A stretch of DNA of 54,843 nucleotides, from contig CALVFL010000036.1 of the NCBI GenBank assembly GCA_944326825.1, positions 1 through 54,843 of the forward strand, written 5' to 3'. A program made the translations under genes and the position numbers. The stretch's first letter is position 1, and every line of letters starts with the position of its first letter. The notes below the pieces were generated by a model. That model was not told the DNA's origin. It saw only the letters and a program-made list of their open reading frames with translations, and made no database searches. Positions 20,370-28,713 of this stretch are shown here, one piece after another. Source of the stretch: an uncultured Erysipelotrichaceae bacterium. GTDB lineage: Bacteria > Bacillota_I > Bacilli_A > Erysipelotrichales > Erysipelotrichaceae.

Positions 20370-21810
20370 TCTGCACTATGCTCTGATCTATGCCAAAAGG
20401 AATCCTTTTAAGATCTTTATTTTATTTTTAATAATGCTTGTGTTATGCACCCTTTTAGTGGTAGCTGTCTATTTGAACCTGACTTGTGAGAATATCTTTA
20501 AAGAATTATATGCCAATATTGACTATCGCAGCGAGCTTGAAGGCAATATCTTTGATGATCAATATTATACCTATAACTATGAGATAAACGAGAAGTTTAA
20601 AAAACTGGAAGCCGAAAACGAAGAACTGCTGCTTAGCGGTTATGTCGATCATATCGATTATCATTTCGGACTGGACGGCTATCTTTTAAATTTCTATTGT
20701 CCTGATGAAACGTATCTCAGCGAAGGATACCAAAGAGTATTCATCTTTGGCACTTTTCAAACATCCGATATTAAGATGATCGAAGGAAGTCTTGATCTGA
20801 ATGATCCTAAAACGGTCATCGTACCAGAGGGTTCTTTTTATTATGAGGATGGCGAAAAGGTCTTATATGATATAGGTGATACTTTGAATTTAGAAATACC
20901 GGCTTTTAAAAGGGATCGGACAAATACCGAGGTGATCAAAAGCGATCTTTATGAATTAAAGATAAGCGGTATCTATGAACCAAACGAAAGGACTGAAGAA
21001 GCTTACCGCATCAATGAAAGACTCTATGTAAGCAATGAAACAGCTAAAGAGTACTATGATCTTTTATATGCCAAAAGACAATGGGCTTATGAAAATGCTT
21101 CTAAGGATGATAAAGCCAGTTTTTTAGATAATGATGGCGTAACATTAAATGCTAAATACTATTATTATCATATCTATGCCAAAGATTATGAAAGCATGTT
21201 AGAAGTAAATCGTCTGGCGGATGATCTCTCTAAAGAGTTATCTACTTATGCCGGCGGTGTTCTGATGGATGGCTATAAGGTAACATCTACTTTGGATGAG
21301 GCCAATAAAGTAGTCAATTCTGTGTCTTCGATGCAAAGAAGCATCAATATCGCTATTGGTCTTTTAATGGTGATAATGCTTTTGGGGATGTCTTTTATCT
21401 TGCAGCTCTTTTTAAAAGATCGAGTTTTAGAGATGGGCATCAACATGTCTTTGGGAAGAAGCAGGTTCAGTTTATACCGTCAATATCTCTACGAACATCT
21501 GGGAGTATTGTTTGCGGCTTTTCTTTTCTCACAAGTAAACGGCTATTATCTTTCTTCTTTGTTTATAGGCATGATGCGTGATGCCAGTCTTGCTAAACAG
21601 GAAGAGATCTTAAAGTTAGGGCAGGATACTTCAAAAACCATTGCTTTCAAGACAGCTATCTTAAAGGATGCTTATCAGCTCAGGTTCGATATTTTACCTT
21701 TTGGCATCAGTTTTATCATGATCTTTCTTATTGTTACCATAACGCTATCCTTTAACTTTTTGAAAGTTAAAGGTATCGTTCTGCTTGATCTTTTGCGAAA
21801 AACTGATTGA
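20362..21810 (+). CDS. ABC transporter permease, FtsX/MacB-like, second subunit
   Basis: 482-residue partner of the first permease, with the same topology: an N-terminal helix (about 15-38), an extracytoplasmic domain of about 280 residues, and three C-terminal helices (starting SINIAIGLLMVIMLLGMSFI). It overlaps the ATPase gene by eight bases. The exporter is thus probably a heterodimer of two permeases with an ATPase dimer. Substrate unknown; processing or export of the small peptide encoded upstream is one possibility. Confidence 0.83.
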   Translation: MCDLHYALIYAKRNPFKIFILFLIMLVLCTLLVVAVYLNLTCENIFKELYANIDYRSELEGNIFDDQYYTYNYEINEKFKKLEAENEELLLSGYVDHIDYHFGLDGYLLNFYCPDETYLSEGYQRVFIFGTFQTSDIKMIEGSLDLNDPKTVIVPEGSFYYEDGEKVLYDIGDTLNLEIPAFKRDRTNTEVIKSDLYELKISGIYEPNERTEEAYRINERLYVSNETAKEYYDLLYAKRQWAYENASKDDKASFLDNDGVTLNAKYYYYHIYAKDYESMLEVNRLADDLSKELSTYAGGVLMDGYKVTSTLDEANKVVNSVSSMQRSINIAIGLLMVIMLLGMSFILQLFLKDRVLEMGINMSLGRSRFSLYRQYLYEHLGVLFAAFLFSQVNGYYLSSLFIGMMRDASLAKQEEILKLGQDTSKTIAFKTAILKDAYQLRFDILPFGISFIMIFLIVTITLSFNFLKVKGIVLLDLLRKTD

Positions 21811-21823
21811 TAAGCGATGATTG

Positions 21824-21832
21824 TGATACAAT
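21824..21832 (+). promoter_or_regulatory. extended -10 promoter, leaderless, of aminopeptidase P
   Basis: TGA-TACAAT is followed by six bases and the ATG at 21839. No Shine-Dalgarno sequence is present. Confidence 0.6.
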
Positions 21833-21838
21833 GAAACC

Positions 21839-23590
21839 ATGGAAAACGAAAGATTAGTTAAACTTAGAAGAAAAATGTATGAAGCAGGTGTTGATGTCTA
21901 TTTTATCAACACTTCCGATTGTCATATCAGTGAATATGTAGCTGATTATTTCAGGACTGTGCACTACTTTTCCTATTTCAGCGGTTCTTTAGGACAGTTG
22001 GTCGTTACTTTTGAAAAAGCTTATCTCTTTGTAGACGGCCGTTATCACACCCAGGCTGAAAAAGAAACACTTGATCATGACATCGAAGTCATGAAGCTTG
22101 GCAAAGAGGGCGTTCTCAGTGCCGACGATTTTATGATCCAGAATTATAAAGATCTGACTATCGGTCTAGATGGTAAATGCGTCAGCACGGCTTTTGTAAA
22201 GAAGTTAGTCAAAGCCGGTCTAAAGATCAAAAGTGTCAATATCTATGATGATATCTATGAAGGACGGACCCCGCTATCTAGGGATATGCTTTATGAACTG
22301 GATGTCAAATATACCGGTCTTAAAAGAAATGCGAAACTGGCGATCATTAAAAAGTGTCTTGGCAGCAAATGCCATGTCGTCAATAATCTGGAATCGATCG
22401 CTTATATCTTGAATCTTAGAGGCAACGATATTCCTTATACACCGGTATTTTATGCTTATTTGCTGTTTTGTGACAAAGAAGTCTATCTGTTCATTGATAA
22501 AGAGCGTTTAAGTGATCTCATCATTGAAGGTTTAAATAAAGATGGCGTGATCATCAAAGATTACGAAGAATACTATGAATTTTTAAAGACGATCAAAAAG
22601 AGATTTATCCTGCTTGATGAAAATAAAGTCAATTACGAAAGCTATTATCTTTTAAAGAAGAATAATCAGCTTCATCACATGGTAAGCATCATCGAAGAGA
22701 TGAAAACGATCAAAAATCCTGTAGAAGTCAAAAATATCAAGTTAGCGCATATCTACGATGGAGTAGCGATGACGAGATTTATGATGTGGCTTAAAAACAG
22801 CGACAAAGAAGGTCTTAATGAATATGATGTCAAAGTAAAGGTCAACCGGTTCAGACTGGAATACAAGGCTTTTGATCTGAGTTTTAATACGATCGTCGGT
22901 TATGACGCCAATGCCGCTATGATGCATTATAGTCCGACACAAGACAACAATACGGCATTACATAACCATGGTATCTTATTGATCGATTCAGGCGGCCAGT
23001 ATTTTGAAGGCACGACCGATATTACCAGAACATTTGCTTTGGGGGAAGTGAGTGCAGAAGTCAAGATGTATTTTACTTTAGTCTTAAAGTCGATGTTCAA
23101 TTTGGCAAACGTCAGATTCTTAAAAGGAATGGATGGCAGTCAGCTTGACATCTTGGCCCGCAAGGACTTATGGGAAAGAGGTATTGATTACCGTTGCGGC
23201 ACAGGTCATGGGGTCGGTCATGTCCTGGCTGTTCATGAAATGCCGCCTAATGTTCGTCCAAGCCACAGCGAATCGACCAATACGCCATTTAAAGTCGGCA
23301 ATGTCTTCTCAGATGAGCCAGGCGTTTACTTTGAAGGCAAGTTTGGTATCAGATGCGAAAATCTGCTCTTATGCAAAAAAGCTTTTAAAAATGAATACGG
23401 TCAATTCTTAGAGTTTGAACATTTAACGATGGTACCTTTTGATCTTGATCTTGTCGATCCGCAATATCTTGATGAAAAGACGATCACTTTACTGAATGAA
23501 TATCATGCCGCTGTTTATCAAAACTTATCGCCATATCTGAATGAGGAAGAAAAAGCTTTCTTAGCTCATGCCACAAGGAGGATCGCATGA
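21839..23590 (+). CDS. pepP: Xaa-Pro aminopeptidase (M24B family)
   Basis: Dimetal peptidase that releases the N-terminal residue from Xaa-Pro peptides. 583 residues, the long three-domain form: two creatinase-like N-terminal domains (about 1-160 and 160-300) and the catalytic pita-bread domain. Metal ligands are in LLIDSGGQYFEGTTDITRT (two Asp), GTGHGVGHVLAVHE (His), and FSDEPGVYFEGKFGIRCEN (two Glu). The promoter is leaderless type. It is co-transcribed with exonuclease III, whose ATG overlaps its stop. Confidence 0.92.
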   Translation: MENERLVKLRRKMYEAGVDVYFINTSDCHISEYVADYFRTVHYFSYFSGSLGQLVVTFEKAYLFVDGRYHTQAEKETLDHDIEVMKLGKEGVLSADDFMIQNYKDLTIGLDGKCVSTAFVKKLVKAGLKIKSVNIYDDIYEGRTPLSRDMLYELDVKYTGLKRNAKLAIIKKCLGSKCHVVNNLESIAYILNLRGNDIPYTPVFYAYLLFCDKEVYLFIDKERLSDLIIEGLNKDGVIIKDYEEYYEFLKTIKKRFILLDENKVNYESYYLLKKNNQLHHMVSIIEEMKTIKNPVEVKNIKLAHIYDGVAMTRFMMWLKNSDKEGLNEYDVKVKVNRFRLEYKAFDLSFNTIVGYDANAAMMHYSPTQDNNTALHNHGILLIDSGGQYFEGTTDITRTFALGEVSAEVKMYFTLVLKSMFNLANVRFLKGMDGSQLDILARKDLWERGIDYRCGTGHGVGHVLAVHEMPPNVRPSHSESTNTPFKVGNVFSDEPGVYFEGKFGIRCENLLLCKKAFKNEYGQFLEFEHLTMVPFDLDLVDPQYLDEKTITLLNEYHAAVYQNLSPYLNEEEKAFLAHATRRIA

Positions 23591-24339
23591 AGATCCTCAA
23601 CTGGAACGTCAACGGATTAAGAGCTTCCTTAAGCAAGGGTCATCTTTTAGAGTTTCTGCAAAGAGAAGATGGCGATATTATCGCTTTTGAAGAAACAAAG
23701 ATGCAAAAAGAACAGTTGACCCATGAGTTTAAGGGTTATCATACCTATATGAACAGTGCTGTCAGAAAAGGTTATTCAGGCGTCCTTGTCTTAAGCAAGG
23801 AAGAGCCGCTAAGTGTCAGCTATGACATTGAGGGTGAGGCGGAGCCTTTAGAGGGCCGGGTGATCACTTTAGAATATCCTGATTTCTATTTTGTAGCAGC
23901 CTATGTCCCAAATTCCAAAGATGGTCTTAAACGTTTGGATTATCGGATGGAGTGGGAAGATCTGATGCGCAAGCACTTAACGGAATTAGATAAGATCAAG
24001 CCGGTCATCTATACCGGTGATCTCAATGTTGCCCACAATGAAATCGATCTTAAAAACCCGGATACCAATCATAAAAATGCCGGATTCAGCGATGAAGAAA
24101 GAGAAAAGTTTACTGTCTTGTTAGAAAGCGGATTTATTGATACCTATCGTAAACTTTATCCTGAAAGAGTCCAATATACATGGTGGTCATACAAGACAAG
24201 AGCCAGAGAAAGAAATGTCGGCTGGCGCATCGATTATTTTGTTGTTTCTGAAAGACTGATGCCAAGAGTGAGCGACAGCATCATCTATGATGATGTGCTG
24301 GGCAGTGACCATTGTCCGATCGGACTGATCGTTGATTAG
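23587..24339 (+). CDS. xth: exodeoxyribonuclease III / AP endonuclease
   Basis: Base-excision repair enzyme cutting at abasic sites, 250 residues. Catalytic segments are all present: NWNVNGLRA, the metal-binding Glu in FEETKMQ, YVPNSKDGLKR, GDLNVAHNEIDLKNP, GWRIDYFVVS and SDHCPIGL. AAGGAGG inside the end of the peptidase gene sets the start, with a four-base overlap. A terminator follows at once. Confidence 0.95.
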   Translation: MKILNWNVNGLRASLSKGHLLEFLQREDGDIIAFEETKMQKEQLTHEFKGYHTYMNSAVRKGYSGVLVLSKEEPLSVSYDIEGEAEPLEGRVITLEYPDFYFVAAYVPNSKDGLKRLDYRMEWEDLMRKHLTELDKIKPVIYTGDLNVAHNEIDLKNPDTNHKNAGFSDEEREKFTVLLESGFIDTYRKLYPERVQYTWWSYKTRARERNVGWRIDYFVVSERLMPRVSDSIIYDDVLGSDHCPIGLIVD

Positions 24340-24343
24340 TCAT

Positions 24344-24366
24344 ACACCGCTATAAGCGGTGTTTTT
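24344..24366 (+). terminator. intrinsic terminator after exonuclease III
   Basis: Perfect 8-bp stem ACACCGCT/AGCGGTGT with a three-base loop, followed by five T. Confidence 0.9.
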
Positions 24367-24413
24367 GCTAAGAAAAGTTAATGAGCGGTTTTATTATTAT
24401 TTTATTTTAGAAA

Positions 24414-24422
24414 TGCTATAAT
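24414..24422 (+). promoter_or_regulatory. extended -10 promoter of pepV
   Basis: TGC-TATAAT is a perfect extended -10; the upstream -35 region is only AT-rich. The leader of about 18 bases includes AAGGAG. Confidence 0.65.
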
Positions 24423-24447
24423 GGAAGAAGAGTTATGAAGGAGAATA

Positions 24448-25806
24448 ATGAGTATGGAGATCAAAGAATTTTTAAATAAGAATAAAGATAAAATGATAGA
24501 CGATCTAACTAGACTGGTCGCTCATAATTCTATATACAGTGAAGATGAAAAACCTTTCGGCAAGGCTAATAGAGCAGTGCTTGATGAAGCTCTTAAACTG
24601 ATGAGCGATAGTGGTCTTAAAACTAATAATCTTGATTATTATTGCGGTTATGGAGAAGCAGGTGAAGGAGATAAGGTCATCGGCATTTTGGCCCATTTGG
24701 ATATCGTGCCTGCAGGAGAGGGCTGGAAGAGTGATCCGTTTACTCTTTTGAATAAAGATGATGTGCTTTATGGCCGTGGCGTCAGTGATGACAAGGGGGC
24801 TGTGATCGCTTCTCTTTATGCCTTGAAATATCTGATCGAAGAAAAGTATCCCTTTAAGAAAAGAGTCCGTCTGATCACCGGCTGCAATGAAGAGAGCGGC
24901 TCTAAATGTATAGAACACTATGTAGAAAAAGAAGGCCAGATCGATATGGGCTTTACTCCTGATGGTAATTTCCCGGGAATATTTGCTGAAAAGGGCATGA
25001 TCGGCGGGATCATCGTTTCCAATAACTCTAAGATCATCAATATCAAAGGCGGTGATGCTTCTAATATCGTGCCTAAGAAAGTCAATGTCGAAGTGCCGAT
25101 CAATTCTTATGATGAATCGACGCTTAATGAATTCTTCCGTGATCACGACATTGAATACAACATCATCAAATCAGATGAATCGATCCGCTTGACTGTCTTT
25201 GGCAAAAGTGCTCATGCCTCTTTGCCAGATGAAGGCATCAATGCGATCGCTTATCTTATGGAAGGTCTGTATAGAGCAGAATTCAATGATGAATTAGTAG
25301 CTTATTTTCATGACAAGATCGCTCTTTGCACACATGGCGAAAAGCTTGGTTTAGATGTCTTGAAAGATGAATATACCGATTTTACGATGAATGTCGGTCT
25401 TATCAGAAAAGAAGGCGAAAAGATCATCATCACTTTGGATAACCGTTTCCCAGTCACAAGGAAGATCGAAGATGTAAAGCCTAGACTTTTAGAAACTTTA
25501 AATCTTGGCAATAATCATTTTGAAGTGACATCCAGCGTTGAACCTTTGTTTTTCTCGCTTGATGATCCGATGATCAAAGCTTTGAAAGCGGCTTATGAAA
25601 AAGTGAGCGGCGATGATAGCCCGATGATGGCTATCGGCGGGGGCACATACGCCAAGGCCATGCCTAACTGTATTGCCTTTGGTTGTGAATTTAACGGTGA
25701 AGAAAATCATATTCACGATGCCAATGAATGCTTAAAAGTATCTTCACTTTTAAAACAGGTGGAGATCTATGTCGAGGCGATTAAAAATCTCAACGAGGAA
25801 TTATAG
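24448..25806 (+). CDS. pepV: dipeptidase PepV (M20 family)
   Basis: Zinc dipeptidase of 452 residues acting on beta-Ala and other dipeptides in the cytoplasm. Zinc ligands and catalytic residues are in HLDIVPAGEGW (His83), YGRGVSDDKGA (Asp114/115), and CNEESGS (Glu148/149). The lid domain follows and the C-terminal zinc His is in GEENHIHDANEC. Two ATGs (24448 and 24454) compete; AAGGAG lies four or ten bases away, so the start is uncertain by two codons. One base separates it from the next gene. Confidence 0.93.
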   Translation: MSMEIKEFLNKNKDKMIDDLTRLVAHNSIYSEDEKPFGKANRAVLDEALKLMSDSGLKTNNLDYYCGYGEAGEGDKVIGILAHLDIVPAGEGWKSDPFTLLNKDDVLYGRGVSDDKGAVIASLYALKYLIEEKYPFKKRVRLITGCNEESGSKCIEHYVEKEGQIDMGFTPDGNFPGIFAEKGMIGGIIVSNNSKIINIKGGDASNIVPKKVNVEVPINSYDESTLNEFFRDHDIEYNIIKSDESIRLTVFGKSAHASLPDEGINAIAYLMEGLYRAEFNDELVAYFHDKIALCTHGEKLGLDVLKDEYTDFTMNVGLIRKEGEKIIITLDNRFPVTRKIEDVKPRLLETLNLGNNHFEVTSSVEPLFFSLDDPMIKALKAAYEKVSGDDSPMMAIGGGTYAKAMPNCIAFGCEFNGEENHIHDANECLKVSSLLKQVEIYVEAIKNLNEEL

Positions 25807-26622
25807 ATGGCAAAAGTAAAAATGGCTCTTATCTATGACTTTGATAAGACTCTTTCCCCTAAAGATATGCAAGAGTTCCATCTTTTGCAAAGTCTTGGCT
25901 ACAACAACCCCGATGAATTCTGGGCCAAGTGTGAAAAGATATCTAAAAAGTATAATGTGGACGGCATTCTGGCTTATATGTATCTGATGGCTATTGAAGA
26001 TCCGCAGATGACTAAAGAAAAGCTTGTGAAGGAAGGAAACTATATCAAATACTTTAAAGGGGTCGAAACCTGGTTTGCAAGGATCAACGACTACGCTTTA
26101 AAATACGGTATCGAGCTTGAACATTACATTATTTCAAGTGGTTTAAAAGATATTATTGAAGGTACGACGATCGCTAAAAACTTTAAGAAGATCTATGCTT
26201 GCAGTTATTATTATGATGAAAACGGACGGGCCCTCTGGCCGGCCAGAGCTATCAACTATACCGTCAAGACACAATATATCTTCAGGATCAATAAGGGTAT
26301 CTTTGATGAAACCAACGATGTCGATCTGAACCGTTCAACAAAGGATGAAGACAAGTACATTCCTTATAGCCGGATGATCTATTTTGGCGACGGTCTTACC
26401 GATGTCCCCAGCATGAAAGTGGTAGCCGGCTTTGGAGGCAATACGATCGCAGTCTTTAAACGAAACAAAGATGCGAAAAAACTGGCTTTAGATCTTTTTG
26501 AGAATAAGCGGGCTACTTTTATGGCCAATGCCGACTATTCGGAAGGATCAAAGATCGACAAGATAACTAAAGGCATCATTGATAAAGTTGCCAAAGAAGC
26601 TCTGCTGGATGAATATCGCTAA
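25807..26622 (+). CDS. HAD-superfamily phosphatase
   Basis: 271-residue hydrolase with nucleophile motif YDFDKTLSP near the N-terminus, the motif II Ser in YIISSG, and motif IV FGDGLTDVPSM. A large cap insertion lies between motifs I and II. It resembles SerB-like HAD proteins but has no substrate-defining feature that I can read. Its ATG follows the pepV stop directly, so both are one operon. The gene end is folded into its own terminator. Confidence 0.82.
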   Translation: MAKVKMALIYDFDKTLSPKDMQEFHLLQSLGYNNPDEFWAKCEKISKKYNVDGILAYMYLMAIEDPQMTKEKLVKEGNYIKYFKGVETWFARINDYALKYGIELEHYIISSGLKDIIEGTTIAKNFKKIYACSYYYDENGRALWPARAINYTVKTQYIFRINKGIFDETNDVDLNRSTKDEDKYIPYSRMIYFGDGLTDVPSMKVVAGFGGNTIAVFKRNKDAKKLALDLFENKRATFMANADYSEGSKIDKITKGIIDKVAKEALLDEYR

Positions 26623-26637
26623 TCATCCGGCTTTTTT
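26604..26637 (+). terminator. intrinsic terminator overlapping a stop codon
   Basis: GCTGGATGA pairs with TCATCCGGC (one G-U) around a 10-base loop and is followed by six T. The left arm encodes the last residues of the HAD phosphatase. Confidence 0.85.
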
Positions 26638-26638
26638 A

Positions 26639-26647
26639 TGATAAAAT
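26639..26647 (+). promoter_or_regulatory. extended -10 promoter, leaderless, of the PPC-domain gene
   Basis: TGA-TAAAAT is followed by exactly six bases and the GTG at 26654. Confidence 0.6.
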
Positions 26648-26653
26648 AAGGGA

Positions 26654-27034
26654 GTGAAAGAACTTGCTTTGCGTCTTAAAAAGGGTGATGAACTAAAAGA
26701 AGTCATCCAAAATCTGAATATCGAAACCGGAGTGATCTTAAGCTCGGTAGGTTCTTTAAGCTATGCAGATATTCGTTTGGCCAAAGCTCTTGATCATCTG
26801 GAACTGAAAGAAGATCTGGAGCTCATATCTTTGAATGGTACGATATCTTTAAACGATATGCACCTTCATATCTGTGTCAGCGATCAAAAGGGCAGATGTT
26901 ATGGCGGTCATTTGAAAAAAGCGATCGTCAATACGACGGTCGAACTGGTGATCGGGGTCTTGGAAGAATACACTTCTTGCCGCAGGGAAGATCAAACGAC
27001 TGGCTATAAAGAGATCGAATTTGTGAGGAAATAA
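26654..27034 (+). CDS. PPC-domain (DUF296) protein
   Basis: 126-residue protein with the PPC/PD1-like fold: ETGVILSSVGSLSYADIRLA, then LISLNGTISLNDMHLHICVSDQKG and GGHLKKAIVNTTVELVIGVLE. The His and Gly residues that place a metal in PCC-type trimers are visible. Bacterial members are small trimers of unclear role, sometimes DNA-binding. GTG start without usable Shine-Dalgarno sequence. It is the first gene of a run of eight closely packed genes reaching 32323. Confidence 0.8.
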   Translation: MKELALRLKKGDELKEVIQNLNIETGVILSSVGSLSYADIRLAKALDHLELKEDLELISLNGTISLNDMHLHICVSDQKGRCYGGHLKKAIVNTTVELVIGVLEEYTSCRREDQTTGYKEIEFVRK

Positions 27035-27035
27035 G

Positions 27036-27320
27036 ATGGATATTATATTAACGGTAGTTATCAATAAAGCAGAAAGCATCAAGATCAACGGCAAAGATTA
27101 TGTCGTCAATGAGGCTTTTGCCTCTTTGTGCAAGAAAGTCTTTCGTCTTTATGCCGTCTTGATCGGTGTTATCTGTGTTATAGGCGTCAATCTGGCGATG
27201 TTTCTAAATATTAACGAATGGTTTGGCATCATTCTTTTCACGGTCATTCTTTTAGTGATCTATAACTTCATCGCTGATCTTGTCGTCAGAAGATTTATCA
27301 TCAAGAGGGTGATCTCATGA
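27036..27320 (+). CDS. small membrane protein of unknown function
   Basis: 94 residues. A soluble N-terminal 40 residues (containing the basic/acidic segment INGKDYVVNEAF) is followed by two hydrophobic helices (about 41-62 and 65-85) and a basic tail (RRFIIKRV). I do not recognise a family. It starts one base after the PPC gene and overlaps the next membrane protein gene by four bases, so the two are probably partners. Confidence 0.65.
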   Translation: MDIILTVVINKAESIKINGKDYVVNEAFASLCKKVFRLYAVLIGVICVIGVNLAMFLNINEWFGIILFTVILLVIYNFIADLVVRRFIIKRVIS

Positions 27321-27736
27321 TCTATTTAGCTGTACTCAATGTCTTGATCTGGTCTTATGCCATCTTGACTATCATCAGATCAAGAGCGGTGACTTTTGAA
27401 TGTCGGGCCGGTTATACCTGGATCGTCATCATTCTGGCAGCTGTCGGCGGCGGGGTCTTTTATTTTAGAGAGCCTTCTTATCCGACCCTTTTTACCTATA
27501 CGACCTTTTTTATTGCCGGCTGTGTGATCTATGCCTGTAAAAATGGCTTCAGCGATAAAGGCATCGTCATCTTAGGACGTATCTATCCCTATCACAAGAT
27601 CAAGGATATTACGATCAAAAAGCGCAAGAAAAGGATCGATGTTGAGATCGCTTTGCGTTATAAAACGGTCTTTCTGTTTTGTAATCCCATAGAAGAGCAG
27701 AATTTACGAAGTGTCATTAAGAAATATTACAACTGA
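27317..27736 (+). CDS. membrane protein with C-terminal PH-like domain, unknown function
   Basis: 139 residues with three hydrophobic helices in the first 80 residues (IYLAVLNVLIWSYAILTII, then WIVIILAAVGGGVFYF, then an IAGCVIYA stretch). The C-terminal 55 residues (GIVILGRIYPYHKIKDITIKK) look like the strand pattern of bacterial DUF5673/PH-like modules. It overlaps the previous gene by four bases. Function unknown. Confidence 0.65.
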   Translation: MIYLAVLNVLIWSYAILTIIRSRAVTFECRAGYTWIVIILAAVGGGVFYFREPSYPTLFTYTTFFIAGCVIYACKNGFSDKGIVILGRIYPYHKIKDITIKKRKKRIDVEIALRYKTVFLFCNPIEEQNLRSVIKKYYN

Positions 27737-27747
27737 GGAGGAATTAA

Positions 27748-28713
27748 ATGATCAATGTTTATGTGATTTCCGGTTTTTTAGGTTCAGGCAAGACTACTTT
27801 GATCCAAAAGCTGATCAATGATAAAGTCTTTGTGAAACCGATGCTTATTGAAAATGAGTTTGGAGAAGTGGGTATTGATGATCTTTTGCTTAAGGACAGT
27901 TTAGAGGTTATCGGCATCAATTCCGGTTGTATATGTTGTTCGCTTAAAGGAGATCTAAAGAAGGCTTTAGATACGATCAAGAGTTATGATATTGATTCTT
28001 TGATCATTGAGCCTTCAGGAGTAGGTAAACTTTCAGAGATCAATAAGACGATCGTGGCCGATAAAGATCTTAAACTTGTTTTTGATGTGGCAATGGTCGA
28101 TGCCAAGAAAGCTTTAAGTTATCATCGCAATTTCAAAGAATTCTTTGATGATCAGATCATCATGGCTGATACGATCGTACTTTCCAAGACGGAAGATCTT
28201 GATGATGCGAAGAAAGCTGAAGTTGTCGGCATGCTAAAAGAGCTGAATGATGAGGCTTTGATTATTGAAGAGGCCTATTTAAAGATGGATTCCAAGAAAT
28301 TGTTTGCTTTGTTTAATGAACATCAGAAAGTATGTGATTGCTGCGGCGGCTGTCTAGATGATGAGGAACTGCTGGGGGAATTAAAGAAACTCAAAGAAGA
28401 TCTCGATCATCACCACCACGATCATCATGACCATCACCATCATCACCATGATGCAGATGAAGTATTTATCAGTGAAGCTTATGAAACTTCTAATAGTTAT
28501 GATGAAGATGAACTTCAAGGTATCTTAAAGGTTTTAAAAGAAGAAGTGGTCAGAGCCAAAGGTTTCTCAAAGGGCAAAGATCATGACTGGTATTTTGATA
28601 TCAGCGGCGATGATATCGCTTTAAGAAGATGCCAGAAGATCGAAAAGGGCATCATCGTGGTCATCGCCCATGATCTTGACGAAAAGAAAGTAAAGGAACT
28701 CTTCAAATTATGA
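27748..28713 (+). CDS. COG0523/CobW-family GTPase with His-rich metal-binding loop
   Basis: G3E-family GTPase of 321 residues, expected to hand metal to client enzymes. Walker A SGFLGSGKTT (Lys15), the family CxCC motif CICC at 61-64, and EPSG are present. A second cysteine cluster CDCCGGC lies near residue 200, and a run of 13 histidines with interspersed Asp lies at about 220-235, suggesting zinc, nickel or cobalt storage. A CobW C-terminal domain follows. GAGGAGG before the ATG. It overlaps the next CobW-like gene by four bases. Confidence 0.9.
   Translation: MINVYVISGFLGSGKTTLIQKLINDKVFVKPMLIENEFGEVGIDDLLLKDSLEVIGINSGCICCSLKGDLKKALDTIKSYDIDSLIIEPSGVGKLSEINKTIVADKDLKLVFDVAMVDAKKALSYHRNFKEFFDDQIIMADTIVLSKTEDLDDAKKAEVVGMLKELNDEALIIEEAYLKMDSKKLFALFNEHQKVCDCCGGCLDDEELLGELKKLKEDLDHHHHDHHDHHHHHHDADEVFISEAYETSNSYDEDELQGILKVLKEEVVRAKGFSKGKDHDWYFDISGDDIALRRCQKIEKGIIVVIAHDLDEKKVKELFKL

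Noticed and set aside
24505-25146. 213-codon open frame antisense to pepV
   Set aside because: Runs opposite an intact pepV with all catalytic motifs; no start signals.
28405-28455. Run of histidines resembling an engineered tag
   Set aside because: It is irregular (His mixed with Asp), internal, and in the usual place for natural metal-binding loops of CobW-type proteins.
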